Shown piece after piece: positions 31,532 through 41,903 of a stretch of 64,000 nucleotides of DNA; position 1 is the first letter of the stretch, and each line of letters starts with the position of its first letter. Under the pieces are notes generated by a model. It was not told where the DNA came from, searched no databases, and was given only the letters and a program-made list of their open reading frames with translations. The DNA lies in contig JANXCY010000009.1 in assembly GCA_025060135.1 (NCBI GenBank), positions 23,433-87,432 on the forward strand, given 5' to 3'. Made by a program: the position numbers and the translations under genes. This stretch comes from Anaerolineae bacterium (lineage in GTDB: Bacteria; Chloroflexota; Anaerolineae; B4-G1; DUEL01).

Positions 31532-32332
31532 CTACTGTTCGTCGGTCTTCTCGCCCTGTACGTCCGGGTGGGGAAGACTCAATCGGTGGGGACTGGTGTA
31601 GACGTGAAAGCGGTTGCCCCGCGCGTAGCCGATGAGAGCGATGTTCCAGAGGCGAGCCATTTCGACTGAGAGGGAAGTCGGGGAGGAAAGGGAAACCACC
31701 ACCGGGATGCCCATTCGGGCCGCCTTCACCAGCATCTCTGAACTGATCCGTCCGGTGGTGAGGAGGATACGGTCTCGGAGCGATTGACCCTGCCGCAGGC
31801 AGAGGCCGGCCAGTTTGTCCACGGTGTTGTGGCGGCCCACGTCTTCCGCCACCTGGAGTAGCGTTTCTCCTTCGGCCAGGGCGGAGGCATGCACGCCGCG
31901 CGCCTGACGGTGGAGGACAGCCGCGTCCTGCAGACGACGCATCAGCCGGATCACCTGCGCCGGGGTTACGATGAGGTCGCTTTCCAGCGGCGGATGGGCC
32001 TCCTTCCAGTCCTGGAATGTCGTCCCGCCCCCGCAGCCGGTGGTCAGCGTGCGCATAACGGGGATTCCCACATCCCGGTACAGCCACACGTCCACGCAAC
32101 GACGGCTCCCGCAGACGCGCACGCTGACCACGTCCTCTATCCCTTCTATCAGCCCTTCGTTGTAGAGAAAGCCCAGGGCCAGTTCTTCCAACAGGATGGG
32201 CGTGCACCGCAGGCCGACCAGGTCCTGTCCGTTGACGGCCAGGGTGATCTCCTCCTCCACGGGCAGGACGCCTTCCACCTGCCGGAGGGAGCCCTGTTCG
32301 TAAATCAGCATGCTGGCCGGGTAGATGCTCAT
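31532..32332 (-). CDS. fdhD: Formate dehydrogenase accessory sulfurtransferase FdhD
   Basis: EEEITLAVNGQDLVGLRCTPILLEELALGFLYNEGLI; TTGCGGG; VAEDVGRHNTVDKLAG; RISSEMLVKAARMGIPVVVSLSSPTSL. Confidence 0.93.
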   Translation of the reverse strand: MSIYPASMLIYEQGSLRQVEGVLPVEEEITLAVNGQDLVGLRCTPILLEELALGFLYNEGLIEGIEDVVSVRVCGSRRCVDVWLYRDVGIPVMRTLTTGCGGGTTFQDWKEAHPPLESDLIVTPAQVIRLMRRLQDAAVLHRQARGVHASALAEGETLLQVAEDVGRHNTVDKLAGLCLRQGQSLRDRILLTTGRISSEMLVKAARMGIPVVVSLSSPTSLSVEMARLWNIALIGYARGNRFHVYTSPHRLSLPHPDVQGEKTDEQ

Positions 32333-33522
32333 CTCAGATACCAGAACTGGTGCTGGGGATCGTAGTCCCAGCCGTAGGCCGAGAGATCCAGCGAGCGACG
32401 CGGCCAGCCTTCCGCCACCCGGCGCCATGTATCTTCCCAGGAACGAATGCCTCCCAGCGCGTCGGCGGCTTCTACATTACATGCGCCCACCGCCACTGCG
32501 GCGGTTACTGCCTGCGCCGGGGACATCCCGCGCAGGAAGGCGCTCAGGAAGCCCGCGATGGTGGCATCTCCAGCGCCCGTGGTGCCGACGACGTCCACCT
32601 GGAAACATGGTGCCCAGATTTCCTGGTCCGCCCAGGCCGTCAGGTCGGACGGCCGCCCTCGTCCCAGGCCGGCCAGAGTCCTGGCATCGCCGGTCCGTAG
32701 ATAGAAGCCCCGGTCCCCCAATTTCAGCCCCACAATCCGGACGCCCATTGCCAGTAACTGGTCGCTGAGGTCTGAGAGCAGAGGCGGCGTGATCCATGGC
32801 AGGATGTCTGTACCCTGGGCCGAACGAGACAGCGCCTCATAAGTGGGCCGACGGAGCATAAAGAGGATTTCCTCAACGCTGGGGAGGAAAATGTCCACGT
32901 AGGGGAGGGTCGCCTGAAGGATGGCTTCCCAATCCGCACGCCCAGCGTCCGATGAGGGGTCCGGGAAGGCCATGTCCAGTGACGTCGTCACCCCCATCTC
33001 CCGGGCCCGGCGGAAAACGGTTGTCAATTCGCGGCCGCCGTCCTCGTACATTCGGCGCATCACGGGTGGATAGCCGAAATGGAAGAGCCGCGCGCTGCGC
33101 AGGAGATCGTACCGGACATCCTCCGCGCTGAACGTATCGTTCGCTCCGGGATAGTGCAGAAATATACGGTCTATCCCGGGAGGGTTGATGACAATCGTGT
33201 AGGAGGTACTGGCGCCCGGATCTACGATCATGCCCGCTACCAGGCCAGGGTCAACGCGGACGACCAGTTGCTGGATGGCCTGCCCGAAGAAGTCCGCGCC
33301 GATCTTCCCCATCAGCAGGGTGCGGATGCCCAGCCGGTGCAGTGCCAATCCGGTATTGGAGACCGGACCACCTGTGGAGACGGTGGCGGGCCCAACGGCG
33401 ATCAGCCGGCCTGGCTGAAACAGGGTTATGAAGACGCCGGGGGAGAGAGAGCCCCATTGGGGGATAATATCCAGGCACAAATGCCCGGCAACCACGACGT
33501 CCAACGGATGCCGATTACTCAT
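32329..33522 (-). CDS. PfkB-family carbohydrate kinase
   Basis: [57 protein letters not shown]. Confidence 0.93.
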   Translation of the reverse strand: MSNRHPLDVVVAGHLCLDIIPQWGSLSPGVFITLFQPGRLIAVGPATVSTGGPVSNTGLALHRLGIRTLLMGKIGADFFGQAIQQLVVRVDPGLVAGMIVDPGASTSYTIVINPPGIDRIFLHYPGANDTFSAEDVRYDLLRSARLFHFGYPPVMRRMYEDGGRELTTVFRRAREMGVTTSLDMAFPDPSSDAGRADWEAILQATLPYVDIFLPSVEEILFMLRRPTYEALSRSAQGTDILPWITPPLLSDLSDQLLAMGVRIVGLKLGDRGFYLRTGDARTLAGLGRGRPSDLTAWADQEIWAPCFQVDVVGTTGAGDATIAGFLSAFLRGMSPAQAVTAAVAVGACNVEAADALGGIRSWEDTWRRVAEGWPRRSLDLSAYGWDYDPQHQFWYLR

Positions 33523-35518
33523 GCCCCAGTTTCCTCAGGGCCTGTTCGATCACCGCCTGGGGAGTGAAGCCGAACTGGTCCATCAGAACCGGGTAGGGAG
33601 CCGAGGCGCCGAAGCGATGGACGCCGATGACAGCCCCATCCGGGCCTATGTACCGCTCCCAGCCCAGAGGGACAGCGGCTTCTATCGCGATTTTGGGGAC
33701 GGTCGATGGCAGGACGGCGGCCCGGTACTCCGGCGACTGAGCGTCAAAGAGTTCCCATGAGGGCATGGAGACCACCCGGGCCCGCACTCCGCGTTCGGCC
33801 AAGCCCTCCTGCGCGGCCAGGGCCAGATGGACCTCGGAGCCGGAGGCGATCAGGACCACATCCGGGTGCCCCTCGGGGGCATCTCGCAGGACATAGGCGC
33901 CCCGGGCCAGGTTGTCCGCACCCGCCATCTGGCTCCGGTCCAGCACCGGCAGGTTCTGACGGGTCAGCAGCAGAGCCGTCGGGCCATGGCGGCGGCGCAG
34001 CGCGGCCCGCCAGGCCTCGGCGGTCTCGTTGGCATCACAGGGACGGATCAGGACGAGGTTGGGGATGGCGCGCAGGGCGGCCAGATGTTCCACCGGTTGA
34101 TGGGTAGGTCCGTCCTCCCCGATCCAGAGGGAATCGTGGGTCCAGACGTACACCACTGGCAGGTGCATCATCGCGGCCAGGCGAACTGCCGGTCGCATGT
34201 AGTCGGAGAAGACCAGAAAGGTCCCGCCGTAAGGGATGAGGCCACCGTGGAGAGCCATCCCGTTGAGGATTCCGCCCATCCCGTGCTCTCGAACTCCGAA
34301 GCGAAGGTTGCGGCCAGCGGGTGTTTCTTTCTGGAAGTCGTCGTAGCCTCTGAGCAGGGTCAGGTTGGAAGGCGCCAGGTCGGCAGAGCCACCGATGAGA
34401 GTGGGAAGAACGGAAGCCAGCGCGTTCAGGACCATGCCGGAGGCCTTACGGGTGGCCATAGGGCCGTCAGCAGGGGAAAAGGAGGGGATGGCTTCCTCCC
34501 AGCCACCGGGAAGTTCGCCCGACCAGAGACGCTCCAGGAGCGCGGCCTCGCGGGGGTACTGGCGGGCATATTCGGCGAACATGGCCTGCCAGCGGGCCTG
34601 GGCGGCGGCTCCCTCCTCCACCGCCCGCCGGAAGATGGGCAGGACCTCCGGTGGCACCCAGAACTGGGCATCCGGCGGCCATCCCAGTGCCTCTTTGGTC
34701 CGCCGGACTTCTTCCTCCCCCAGGGGCTCGCCGTGCGCCGAGGCGTCGTCCTGTTTGTTGGGGCTCCCATAGGCGATGTGGGTCCGGCAGATGATGAGGG
34801 ACGGGCGGGCGGTTTCCCGGCGCGCGGCCCGAATGGCCGCCGCAATCGCCTTCAGGTCGTAGCCATCCACTTTCTGGACGTGCCAGCCGTAGGCGCGGAA
34901 GCGGGCGGCGACGTCTTCGGTGAAGGTGATGTCGGTGGGGCCTTCAATGGAGATGTCGTTGTCGTCGTAGAGATAGACCAGTTTGCCCAGGCCCAGGTGT
35001 CCGGCCAGCGAGGCCGCCTCGTGGCTGATACCCTCCATCAGGTCGCCGTCGGAGACAATGGCATAGGTGTAGTGGTCAAAGATAGGGAAACCGGGCCGGT
35101 TGAAGGTGGCGGCCAGGAATCGTTCAGCGATAGCCATCCCGACGCCGTTGGCGAAGCCCTGTCCCAGGGGGCCGGTGGTGGTCTCCACGCCAGGGGTCAG
35201 GCCGTACTCGGGGTGGCCTGGGGTACGGCTGCCCCACTGCCGGAAGGCCATCAGGTCTTCCAGCGTTAGGTCGTAGCCAGTGAGGTACAGCAGGCTGTAG
35301 AGAAGCATGGAACCGTGGCCGGCGGAGAGGACGAAGCGATCCCGGTCCGGCCACTGTGGGTCCTTTGGATTATGCTTAAGGAAACGGGTCCAGAGGACAT
35401 AGGCTACGTCGGCCATGCCCATGGGCATGCCGGGGTGACCCGATCGGGCCTTCTGAACCCCGTCCATAGCCAGGGTGCGGATGGTGTTGATGCAGAGTTG
35501 GTGAATGTCAGGTCGCAT
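33515..35518 (-). CDS. tkt: Transketolase
   Basis: [66 protein letters not shown]; full length 667 aa. Confidence 0.98.
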   Translation of the reverse strand: MRPDIHQLCINTIRTLAMDGVQKARSGHPGMPMGMADVAYVLWTRFLKHNPKDPQWPDRDRFVLSAGHGSMLLYSLLYLTGYDLTLEDLMAFRQWGSRTPGHPEYGLTPGVETTTGPLGQGFANGVGMAIAERFLAATFNRPGFPIFDHYTYAIVSDGDLMEGISHEAASLAGHLGLGKLVYLYDDNDISIEGPTDITFTEDVAARFRAYGWHVQKVDGYDLKAIAAAIRAARRETARPSLIICRTHIAYGSPNKQDDASAHGEPLGEEEVRRTKEALGWPPDAQFWVPPEVLPIFRRAVEEGAAAQARWQAMFAEYARQYPREAALLERLWSGELPGGWEEAIPSFSPADGPMATRKASGMVLNALASVLPTLIGGSADLAPSNLTLLRGYDDFQKETPAGRNLRFGVREHGMGGILNGMALHGGLIPYGGTFLVFSDYMRPAVRLAAMMHLPVVYVWTHDSLWIGEDGPTHQPVEHLAALRAIPNLVLIRPCDANETAEAWRAALRRRHGPTALLLTRQNLPVLDRSQMAGADNLARGAYVLRDAPEGHPDVVLIASGSEVHLALAAQEGLAERGVRARVVSMPSWELFDAQSPEYRAAVLPSTVPKIAIEAAVPLGWERYIGPDGAVIGVHRFGASAPYPVLMDQFGFTPQAVIEQALRKLGHE

Positions 35519-35589
35519 ATAAGCACCTCGCTATGCTGAGATACTCCTTTTGCCGTTGTAATCCAAGCCCTGTTGTAGCCAGCATGGTA

Positions 35590-35690
35590 TGCGTCCACGG
35601 CCCAAAGTCTGTTTCGCCGCCGAGACGCCGAGCCCGCAGAGCATTTGCTGAGGTCAAACGCTGCCCCCGGCGTCTCTGCGGTCTGTTTGG
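35590..35690. repeat. Degenerate intergenic inverted repeat
   Basis: cgccgagacgccgagcccgcagagc ... cccggcgtctctgcgg. Confidence 0.5.
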
Positions 35691-35698
35691 CAGTAGAG

Positions 35699-38296
35699 TT
35701 ATGGTGGGGATTCTGCCTGAGAACCGATTCTCTCCGGCTCAGCCGTTACTGCCAGCCCGTGGCGGGCGCTCAGTTCCCGGAGGGATCCAAAAGCCGCCTG
35801 GGCGACTTCCGGTTCGGGGTCGTTCAGAGCACGGCGAAGGGCGTCCACGTGTTCGGGGCGGCCTACCCAACCCAGGGTTTGAGCGGCGGCCCGACGAATG
35901 GGGGCCGGCCCTTCTGCCAGGGCCCGGAGGAGGGGGCCAAAGGCGGCCTCGCCCAGGCCCACTCCCTCGCCTTGCTGGGCGGCCCAGGTAATGAGCCAGC
36001 CCATACTGGAGGGGACAGGGGGCGAAGGAGGAGGGACGGGAGTGGCTTTCTCTTCCCGTTCGGATAGAACGGTGGCCGCAGCAGAGCGGACAATCCACTG
36101 GGGGTCTTCCCGCGCGGCCCGGGCCAGCAATTCTCGGGCCCAGATAGCGTCCATCTCTCCCAGCCCATAGGCGGCAGCCCGCCGGATCATAAAGTCCTCG
36201 CTCTGGAGGGCTTCCCGGAGCGTCCGATAGCCCTCTTCTCCCTGACGGGCCAGTGCCCGGGCAGCCTCCACTTGGAGCGTTTCGTCTCCTGATTCCAGCA
36301 CGCGGACCAGCCACTCTACCGCAGCCGGGATGCCGATTTCTCCCAGCGCCTGAACCGCTGCGATCCGGACGGCTTCGTGGGGGTCCTCCAGCGCCTTGAC
36401 GATGGCGGAGAGGTCAGCTTTTTCGCGCAGGACGGCCATCATCCGGGCCGCGATGGCCCGTACCGTTGGATTGGGGCTACGAAGGGCGTGGCGCAGAAAC
36501 AGCGGTACACCCGGGTCGCCGGTCCAGATCAGCGCCTCCGCCAGTCGCTGACGGGATTCATCCGAGAGGTCAGGAGAGAGAAGGGAGCGACCCAGAAGAG
36601 CCATTACGCCATTGCGCCACGGGGCATCTGGCGGAGCCAGCGCGGCCCAGCGGGCTGCCCTCCGCAGGCGGCTCTGCCAGAGGTCATCGGGGCGGGAAAG
36701 CCAGGCGCGCACCACTGGTTCCATCCCGCCGATTTCGGCGTAGAAATCGGCTACCGGAAGCCAGGAGGGATCGTCCAGATGCGTGACCAGCTGGTCGGGC
36801 GCCAAGGCCAACGCTTCGGCGGTGAGCATCGCCTGCCAGAGAGGATGGGCAAACCGGTACTGGTCGGGGGCACAGGCGACCAGTGGCCCCCCCGGTCCTA
36901 GGAACGCCTTCACCCGCGCGGCCACGGCCAACCGCACTCGTTTCGGTTCGGGGAGCCTCGGGCGTTCCGACGGGGGTTCTTCTGGAGGAGAGGGGCCCTC
37001 TTCGGAAACGGGCGCTGCCGCCGAAGCCTCGCCTTCCGAGGCCGTATGGGGAGGAAGCCCCCTCTCTTCGGAGATCGGCTCCACCAGGGTTTCGTTCTCC
37101 CCCGCGGAAGCTTCCGCCAGGGGAAAGGCGGAAAGCAGTTGCTGGCGGATGAAGGCTTCCAGTTCCTGACGGGAACAGACGAATCGGCCCTCTTCCTGGA
37201 GTTTCCACGCCAGGGCGTACAGGATGTCCAGAGGGCTCATCCCCCCAGCCCATTCCAGGTCCGCAGAGAAGTCGGGCATCCCCTCTGCCCATTTCTCCAG
37301 GCGCTGACGGAAGGGGGCTACCCGTTTCGGCGGGAGAGTGCCGTGCTCCAGCAGCCATCCAGCGGCGAGCGCCACATCCAGCAGCGATTCGGTCTGTTTC
37401 CATATGCGCGTCAGATTTTCGGTTGCCTGGTCCAAAGGAAAATGTTCGGGCGTGGGCAGGCGGGTCAGGAAATCCTGGACCTCCGGACGGTCCCAGGGAC
37501 AGATCCGCAGGGGGATAAAACCGGCATGAATTAAAGGAGCGTACTGCTGGGCTCCCACAGCGACCACCCAGATATTGCCCGGGAAGGCATCGGCCAGTTC
37601 GGCCAGCCATGCGGTGGCTGGTGCCTGGGCGGCAGGAGGCAGTTCGTCCCATCCATCGGCCAGGACCAGCGCTCCACCCGCCTGGAGAGCCTGACGGAGC
37701 GGGGTCGCGGCGGAGCCAGGGGCGCCGATGGTCTGCAGCGCGCCCTGCACCAGTTGCTGGAGAGGGGTCGGGGACTTCTTTCCCTCCGATGCCGGAGCCC
37801 AGTCCAGCGCTGGGAGGTACACATAGAGGGGAAGGCGTCGGAGCGATGGGTCCGACGAGGCGCCATTTTCCTGGCGCGCGTGGGTCAGCGCCAGATGGGC
37901 CAGAAGGGTGGTTCGTCCGGACGCGGGGCTACCCACGATCAGAATTCGGGGATGACCCCGGAGGGCATCGGCTGGCAATAACGGCGGAGGGGCAGAGGAC
38001 CTGTCCTGCTCCGGGTCAGGGAAGGCAAGCGGGAGAAACAGGCGCACCGGCACGAAGTACTGCTCCAGGGGACCCAGGTCGGCCAGAGCATGGGCGCTTT
38101 GGGCCCAGCGGATGAGCCGCTCCCGGTATCGGGCCTCCCATCCGGCGGTCATCTGGCTGAAAGTGCGCAGGGCTATGCGTTTCAGTTCCTGCCAGCCCCG
38201 CAGGAACGGGTCCCGCAGGAGGTAGCCCAGACCCATCAGCAAAAGGGTGAATCCTGCGCCTACCAGAGCGGAGTAAATGTCCAGTTGCCAGCCCAT
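35699..38296 (-). CDS. Membrane-anchored NACHT-like P-loop NTPase with C-terminal HEAT repeats
   Basis: N-terminal TM (LVGAGFTLLLMGLGYLL); Walker A RILIVGSPASGRTTLLAHLAL; Walker B-like GALVLADGWDEL; HEAT repeats from ~residue 570. Confidence 0.8.
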   Translation of the reverse strand: MGWQLDIYSALVGAGFTLLLMGLGYLLRDPFLRGWQELKRIALRTFSQMTAGWEARYRERLIRWAQSAHALADLGPLEQYFVPVRLFLPLAFPDPEQDRSSAPPPLLPADALRGHPRILIVGSPASGRTTLLAHLALTHARQENGASSDPSLRRLPLYVYLPALDWAPASEGKKSPTPLQQLVQGALQTIGAPGSAATPLRQALQAGGALVLADGWDELPPAAQAPATAWLAELADAFPGNIWVVAVGAQQYAPLIHAGFIPLRICPWDRPEVQDFLTRLPTPEHFPLDQATENLTRIWKQTESLLDVALAAGWLLEHGTLPPKRVAPFRQRLEKWAEGMPDFSADLEWAGGMSPLDILYALAWKLQEEGRFVCSRQELEAFIRQQLLSAFPLAEASAGENETLVEPISEERGLPPHTASEGEASAAAPVSEEGPSPPEEPPSERPRLPEPKRVRLAVAARVKAFLGPGGPLVACAPDQYRFAHPLWQAMLTAEALALAPDQLVTHLDDPSWLPVADFYAEIGGMEPVVRAWLSRPDDLWQSRLRRAARWAALAPPDAPWRNGVMALLGRSLLSPDLSDESRQRLAEALIWTGDPGVPLFLRHALRSPNPTVRAIAARMMAVLREKADLSAIVKALEDPHEAVRIAAVQALGEIGIPAAVEWLVRVLESGDETLQVEAARALARQGEEGYRTLREALQSEDFMIRRAAAYGLGEMDAIWARELLARAAREDPQWIVRSAAATVLSEREEKATPVPPPSPPVPSSMGWLITWAAQQGEGVGLGEAAFGPLLRALAEGPAPIRRAAAQTLGWVGRPEHVDALRRALNDPEPEVAQAAFGSLRELSARHGLAVTAEPERIGSQAESPP

Positions 38297-38303
38297 GTTG
38301 TCC

Positions 38304-39431
38304 TCACAGCGATGGCTGTCTCCGGGTTTCCAGGATTTCCACCAGGGCCATCAACCCACCGTTCACCAGCGACTGGCCGCCCAGCAGGAGGGGGATGGAA
38401 GCCCGGGCAGCGGCGTGCGTAAACGCCCGCAGGAAGGGGTCTTCCACCTCCTGCCAGCGAAGGAGGTCGGCGTTGAACCGGTCCGCGGGAGAGGGCCAGC
38501 ATCCCCGTGCGGCCATCAGGACGCGGGTATCCATCAGGGCGGCCTCGGCCAGCGAAGAGAGTTCAGCGAAGAAACCGTCTACCCCGACCTGTTCCAGGAA
38601 ATGGGCCAAGAGGCTGCGCACTTCGCCCCGGCGCAGGCGCCCACTGGCCACCATACCCCGCTCCTCCACGAAGAGGCGAACCCAGCAACGGGTAGCCTGG
38701 TCCAGCGCCATCCACGCGGCCGGGGCCGTCCGACCGATGATGGCCAGATGGCCTCCATCCCGCCCCATCACCTCCAAGACCCTCTCTACGGGCCCGGTGG
38801 GCCAATCCAGTGCATTCAGGGCCGCGCGCAGCCGGGGGCCGACCCGGGGATGCAGGCGGGCAATCAACAGGTCGGCGGGCGTATCCAGGTCCAGGCGGGT
38901 CGCGGCGGAAGGGTCCAGGGCCCGGGTAGGGATGTCCCATTCTTCGGAAAGAGCCCAACCCAGGGCGTTATCCCGTTCCAAGGTGGCCACTCGGGAGGCC
39001 AGAGCGCGGGCGGGGTAGAACGCGATCCAGTCCGACGAATACCGGTTGTTGGTAACAGCCTGAGGGCGGTCTCCGAGAAAATCGCTCAGAGCATCCTGCC
39101 AATCCCGGGAGGTCATCAGAGGCGCCGAGCCGCCTCCAGCATAGAGCACCCGGTCCGCGCCGATGCGTTCGATCAGGCCCGCCAGGCGACGGCCAAAGTG
39201 AAATGGCTCGTCGGGACGGTCCACGTCCACCTCCAGCGGCAGTCCCGGCAGGTCCGGGACCCAGGAGGGGTCGTCGGTCGCAATCACCGCCTGTTCCACC
39301 CGGCCGGTCTGCCCGAGGGTTTCCAGCAGGTCTCCGGCGGCGGCCTGATGGGCGCGCCGGAGGGCACTTTCCACCGGACTCCCGGCCCATCCACCGACCA
39401 TCAGGAGCAGCGTGATCCGGTCCTGGCTCAA
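38304..39431 (-). CDS. Nucleotidyltransferase/CofC-like domain protein of unknown function
   Basis: ITLLLMVGGWAGSPVESALRRA...RIGADRVLYAGGGSAPLMTSRDWQDALSDF...RLDLDTPADLLIARLHP. Confidence 0.6.
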   Translation of the reverse strand: MSQDRITLLLMVGGWAGSPVESALRRAHQAAAGDLLETLGQTGRVEQAVIATDDPSWVPDLPGLPLEVDVDRPDEPFHFGRRLAGLIERIGADRVLYAGGGSAPLMTSRDWQDALSDFLGDRPQAVTNNRYSSDWIAFYPARALASRVATLERDNALGWALSEEWDIPTRALDPSAATRLDLDTPADLLIARLHPRVGPRLRAALNALDWPTGPVERVLEVMGRDGGHLAIIGRTAPAAWMALDQATRCWVRLFVEERGMVASGRLRRGEVRSLLAHFLEQVGVDGFFAELSSLAEAALMDTRVLMAARGCWPSPADRFNADLLRWQEVEDPFLRAFTHAAARASIPLLLGGQSLVNGGLMALVEILETRRQPSL

Positions 39432-39453
39432 TAGACCACTGCTATCCTCAGTT

Positions 39454-40005
39454 CTATCGCAGTTCCGGGATAATCAGGCCGTAGTTGCCATCCCGGCGGC
39501 GGTAGATCACGTTAATCCCACCTTCCTCAGCGTTCAGGAAAACAAAGAACTGATGGCCGAGGAGTTCCATTTGCTCAATGGCCTCCTCCGGAGTCATCGG
39601 GAGCATTTCAAACCGCTTCACCCGGACAACCCTGCCCGAGATGACCTCTTCGGGCGACAGCCCCTCTTCTTCCCAGAGTTCTTCCTCTCCCTCTCCGCGC
39701 TGCCAGCGGTCCTGCCGCCGGGTCTTATAGCGGGTGATCTGACGCCGCATTTTATCCAGCGCGGCGTCAATCGCGGCAAACATATCGGCGGCCCGCTCCT
39801 CTGCCCGGAGCATCACCCGGGGGGTACGGATGGTCAGTTGGGCGACCTGCCGCTGGTTACTGGAGCGGATATTTTCCACGGCCAGGTCCACGCGAGCGTC
39901 GGTGATGTTCGGCAGGTATCGGCTCAGTTTGCTGACTTTCTTTTCCACATACTCCTGCAGGCGAGGGGTTAATTCGATGTTTCGGGTAAACAACTGAATT
40001 TGCAT
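39454..40005 (-). CDS. hpf: Ribosome hibernation-promoting factor, long form
   Basis: MQIQLFTRNIELTPRLQEYVEKKVSKLSRYLPNITDARVDLAVENIRS...; C-terminal MTPEEAIEQMELLGHQFFVFLNAEEGGINVIYRRRDGNYGLIIPE. Confidence 0.97.
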   Translation of the reverse strand: MQIQLFTRNIELTPRLQEYVEKKVSKLSRYLPNITDARVDLAVENIRSSNQRQVAQLTIRTPRVMLRAEERAADMFAAIDAALDKMRRQITRYKTRRQDRWQRGEGEEELWEEEGLSPEEVISGRVVRVKRFEMLPMTPEEAIEQMELLGHQFFVFLNAEEGGINVIYRRRDGNYGLIIPELR

Positions 40006-40100
40006 CGGATTCACCTCGGGATGAGGTTGAGTGTGGAATGGGACAGCGGGTAGCCGGGCCACCCGCTGCAGGTTTCCGGATGGACTCTCTCCCTATGGGG

Positions 40101-40856
40101 TCAAAAAGCCCGCGCCAGCGTGAACGCCCAGACCGACCGGGCCCCACCCTTGCGCAGGGCATCAGCACATGCTTCCAGAGTGGCGCCGGTCGTGCAGACA
40201 TCGTCCACCAGCAGAACCTGGCGACCGCTCAGCCGGTCAGTGGTGCAGCGGAAAGCATCCTCCACGTTGCGGCGACGGTCTGCGGCTGGCAGGCGCATCT
40301 GAGGGAGGGTGGCTCGCACCCGGCAGAGAGACTCCTCATCCATTGGCAGGCCGATGCGGCGGCTCAGCGCCCAGGCCAGTAGCGCGGCCTGATTGTAACC
40401 GCGCCCTCGCAGGCGGGAGGGGTGAAGAGGGACAGGAACGACGATCTCGGCAGGAAGGGAGGCTCGCTGCCAGCATTCGGCCATCAATGCTCCCAGCGGG
40501 TCTGCCAGTTCGCGGGCATGGCGGTATTTTAGACAGTGAATCGCCCATCGGATGGGGCCATGAAAGGGGAACACCGACCGGATGCCTTCCAATTGGGACG
40601 GGGTCTCCCGGCAGGAACCACAGAGCGTTCCCCCGGGTATCGGGACTCCGCAGCGGGAACAGATAGGTCCGGAAAGACGGGGAAGCCACCGGGTACAGCC
40701 CGCACACAACCAGATACCGACCCGACGACAGACCACGCACCGAGGAGGGAAGAAAAGGTTGAATAGCGGTCCGAGCAGGACTTCCGGAAACAGGATACGC
40801 GGTGGGGAAGAAACCACGGTCTGGCTCCGATGCACGTTCCCCGATCGGGTGGACAA
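40101..40856 (-). CDS. ComF family protein / phosphoribosyltransferase
   Basis: FFPPRCVVCRRVGIWLCAGC; VPVPLHPSRLRGRGYNQAALLAW; RQVLLVDDVCTTGATLEACADAL. Confidence 0.95.
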   Translation of the reverse strand: MSTRSGNVHRSQTVVSSPPRILFPEVLLGPLFNLFFPPRCVVCRRVGIWLCAGCTRWLPRLSGPICSRCGVPIPGGTLCGSCRETPSQLEGIRSVFPFHGPIRWAIHCLKYRHARELADPLGALMAECWQRASLPAEIVVPVPLHPSRLRGRGYNQAALLAWALSRRIGLPMDEESLCRVRATLPQMRLPAADRRRNVEDAFRCTTDRLSGRQVLLVDDVCTTGATLEACADALRKGGARSVWAFTLARAF

Positions 40857-40898
40857 CCACCCGTCTGCCCTGTAAACGCGCCCTTTCCTTCCTGCGGC

Positions 40899-41843
40899 CT
40901 ATCCTCCGCCGAATATCCTGCCAACGCCGGACCGAAGGACGATAATGACACCCGGTCCCAGCAGGACGATCAACAGGGCAGGGAAAATCAGGAAGACGAT
41001 GGGGATAATCATCTTGATCGGCGCCTGGCGGGCCAGTTCCTCCGCCCGCTGCCGTCGGCGCACCCGCATCTGGTCGGACTGAATTCGGAGGACCTTCGCG
41101 ATACTGACGCCCAACTGGTCAGCCTGAATCAGCGCGGCGACAAAACTGGAGACCTCTCGAACGTCCATGGTATCGGCCATGTTCCGCAGCGCTTCCCGTC
41201 GGAGTCTCCCCAACTGGATTTCCTGAAGGACCCGGGCAAACGCGCGGCTCAATTCGTTGTCCCACTTTTCCACCACTTTGGCCATCGCCGCATCAAAGGA
41301 GAGACCGGCCTCCACGCAAATGGTGAGCAGGTCCAGCGCGTCGGGCAGAGATTTGAGAATTTCTTGTTGACGCCGGCGGATCCGGGAGCCCAGCCACGAG
41401 CCGGGCAGGTAGAAGCCCAGCCCGAATGCCGCGCCAATCAGCGCTATCTTCTGGATGGTCGGGATACTGGCAGGGCCCAACACTAGAAAAGCGCCGCCGC
41501 CCAGCAGAATGCACAGGATGTAGCGAATCGCTACAAACTCCCCCGGCCCGATTTTCTGGGAAAGGCCCGCCAGTTCCAGGTTGCGGCGAGTGCGCTGGAG
41601 GGTCTGGGCGGGGGTCATCCGGCTGATCAGGCGGCTGACCGCCTGGAGCAGAGGACGAATGACCCGTTCGGTGAAAGGCAGGGAGAGTTCCAGTTCCTCC
41701 AGGGTCGCCGTGCGGCCCATTGCGCCCAGTTCCACCAGGCGGGCCTGCAGGGCGTCTTCGCCGCGCGGGGCGCGGCGTCCGATCAGCACCAGGGCCAGCC
41801 CGGCTACCATCAGCAAGCCCACCAGAATCAGCACCATCCCCAT
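40899..41843 (-). CDS. tadC: Type II secretion/Tad F-domain protein TadC
   Basis: LPDALDLLTICVEAGLSFDAAMAKVVEKWDNELSRAFARVLQEIQLGRLRREALRNMADTMDVREVSSFVAALIQADQLGVSIAKVLR. Confidence 0.93.
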   Translation of the reverse strand: MGMVLILVGLLMVAGLALVLIGRRAPRGEDALQARLVELGAMGRTATLEELELSLPFTERVIRPLLQAVSRLISRMTPAQTLQRTRRNLELAGLSQKIGPGEFVAIRYILCILLGGGAFLVLGPASIPTIQKIALIGAAFGLGFYLPGSWLGSRIRRRQQEILKSLPDALDLLTICVEAGLSFDAAMAKVVEKWDNELSRAFARVLQEIQLGRLRREALRNMADTMDVREVSSFVAALIQADQLGVSIAKVLRIQSDQMRVRRRQRAEELARQAPIKMIIPIVFLIFPALLIVLLGPGVIIVLRSGVGRIFGGG

Positions 41844-41903
41844 AGGTCCAGTTCGCTCCTTTCAGGGGCGCCCCGGAGTAGAGCCTGTCCTACCCGCAAC
41901 GGT

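Noticed and set aside
33827-35269. 480 aa plus-strand ORF
   Set aside because: Antisense to transketolase.
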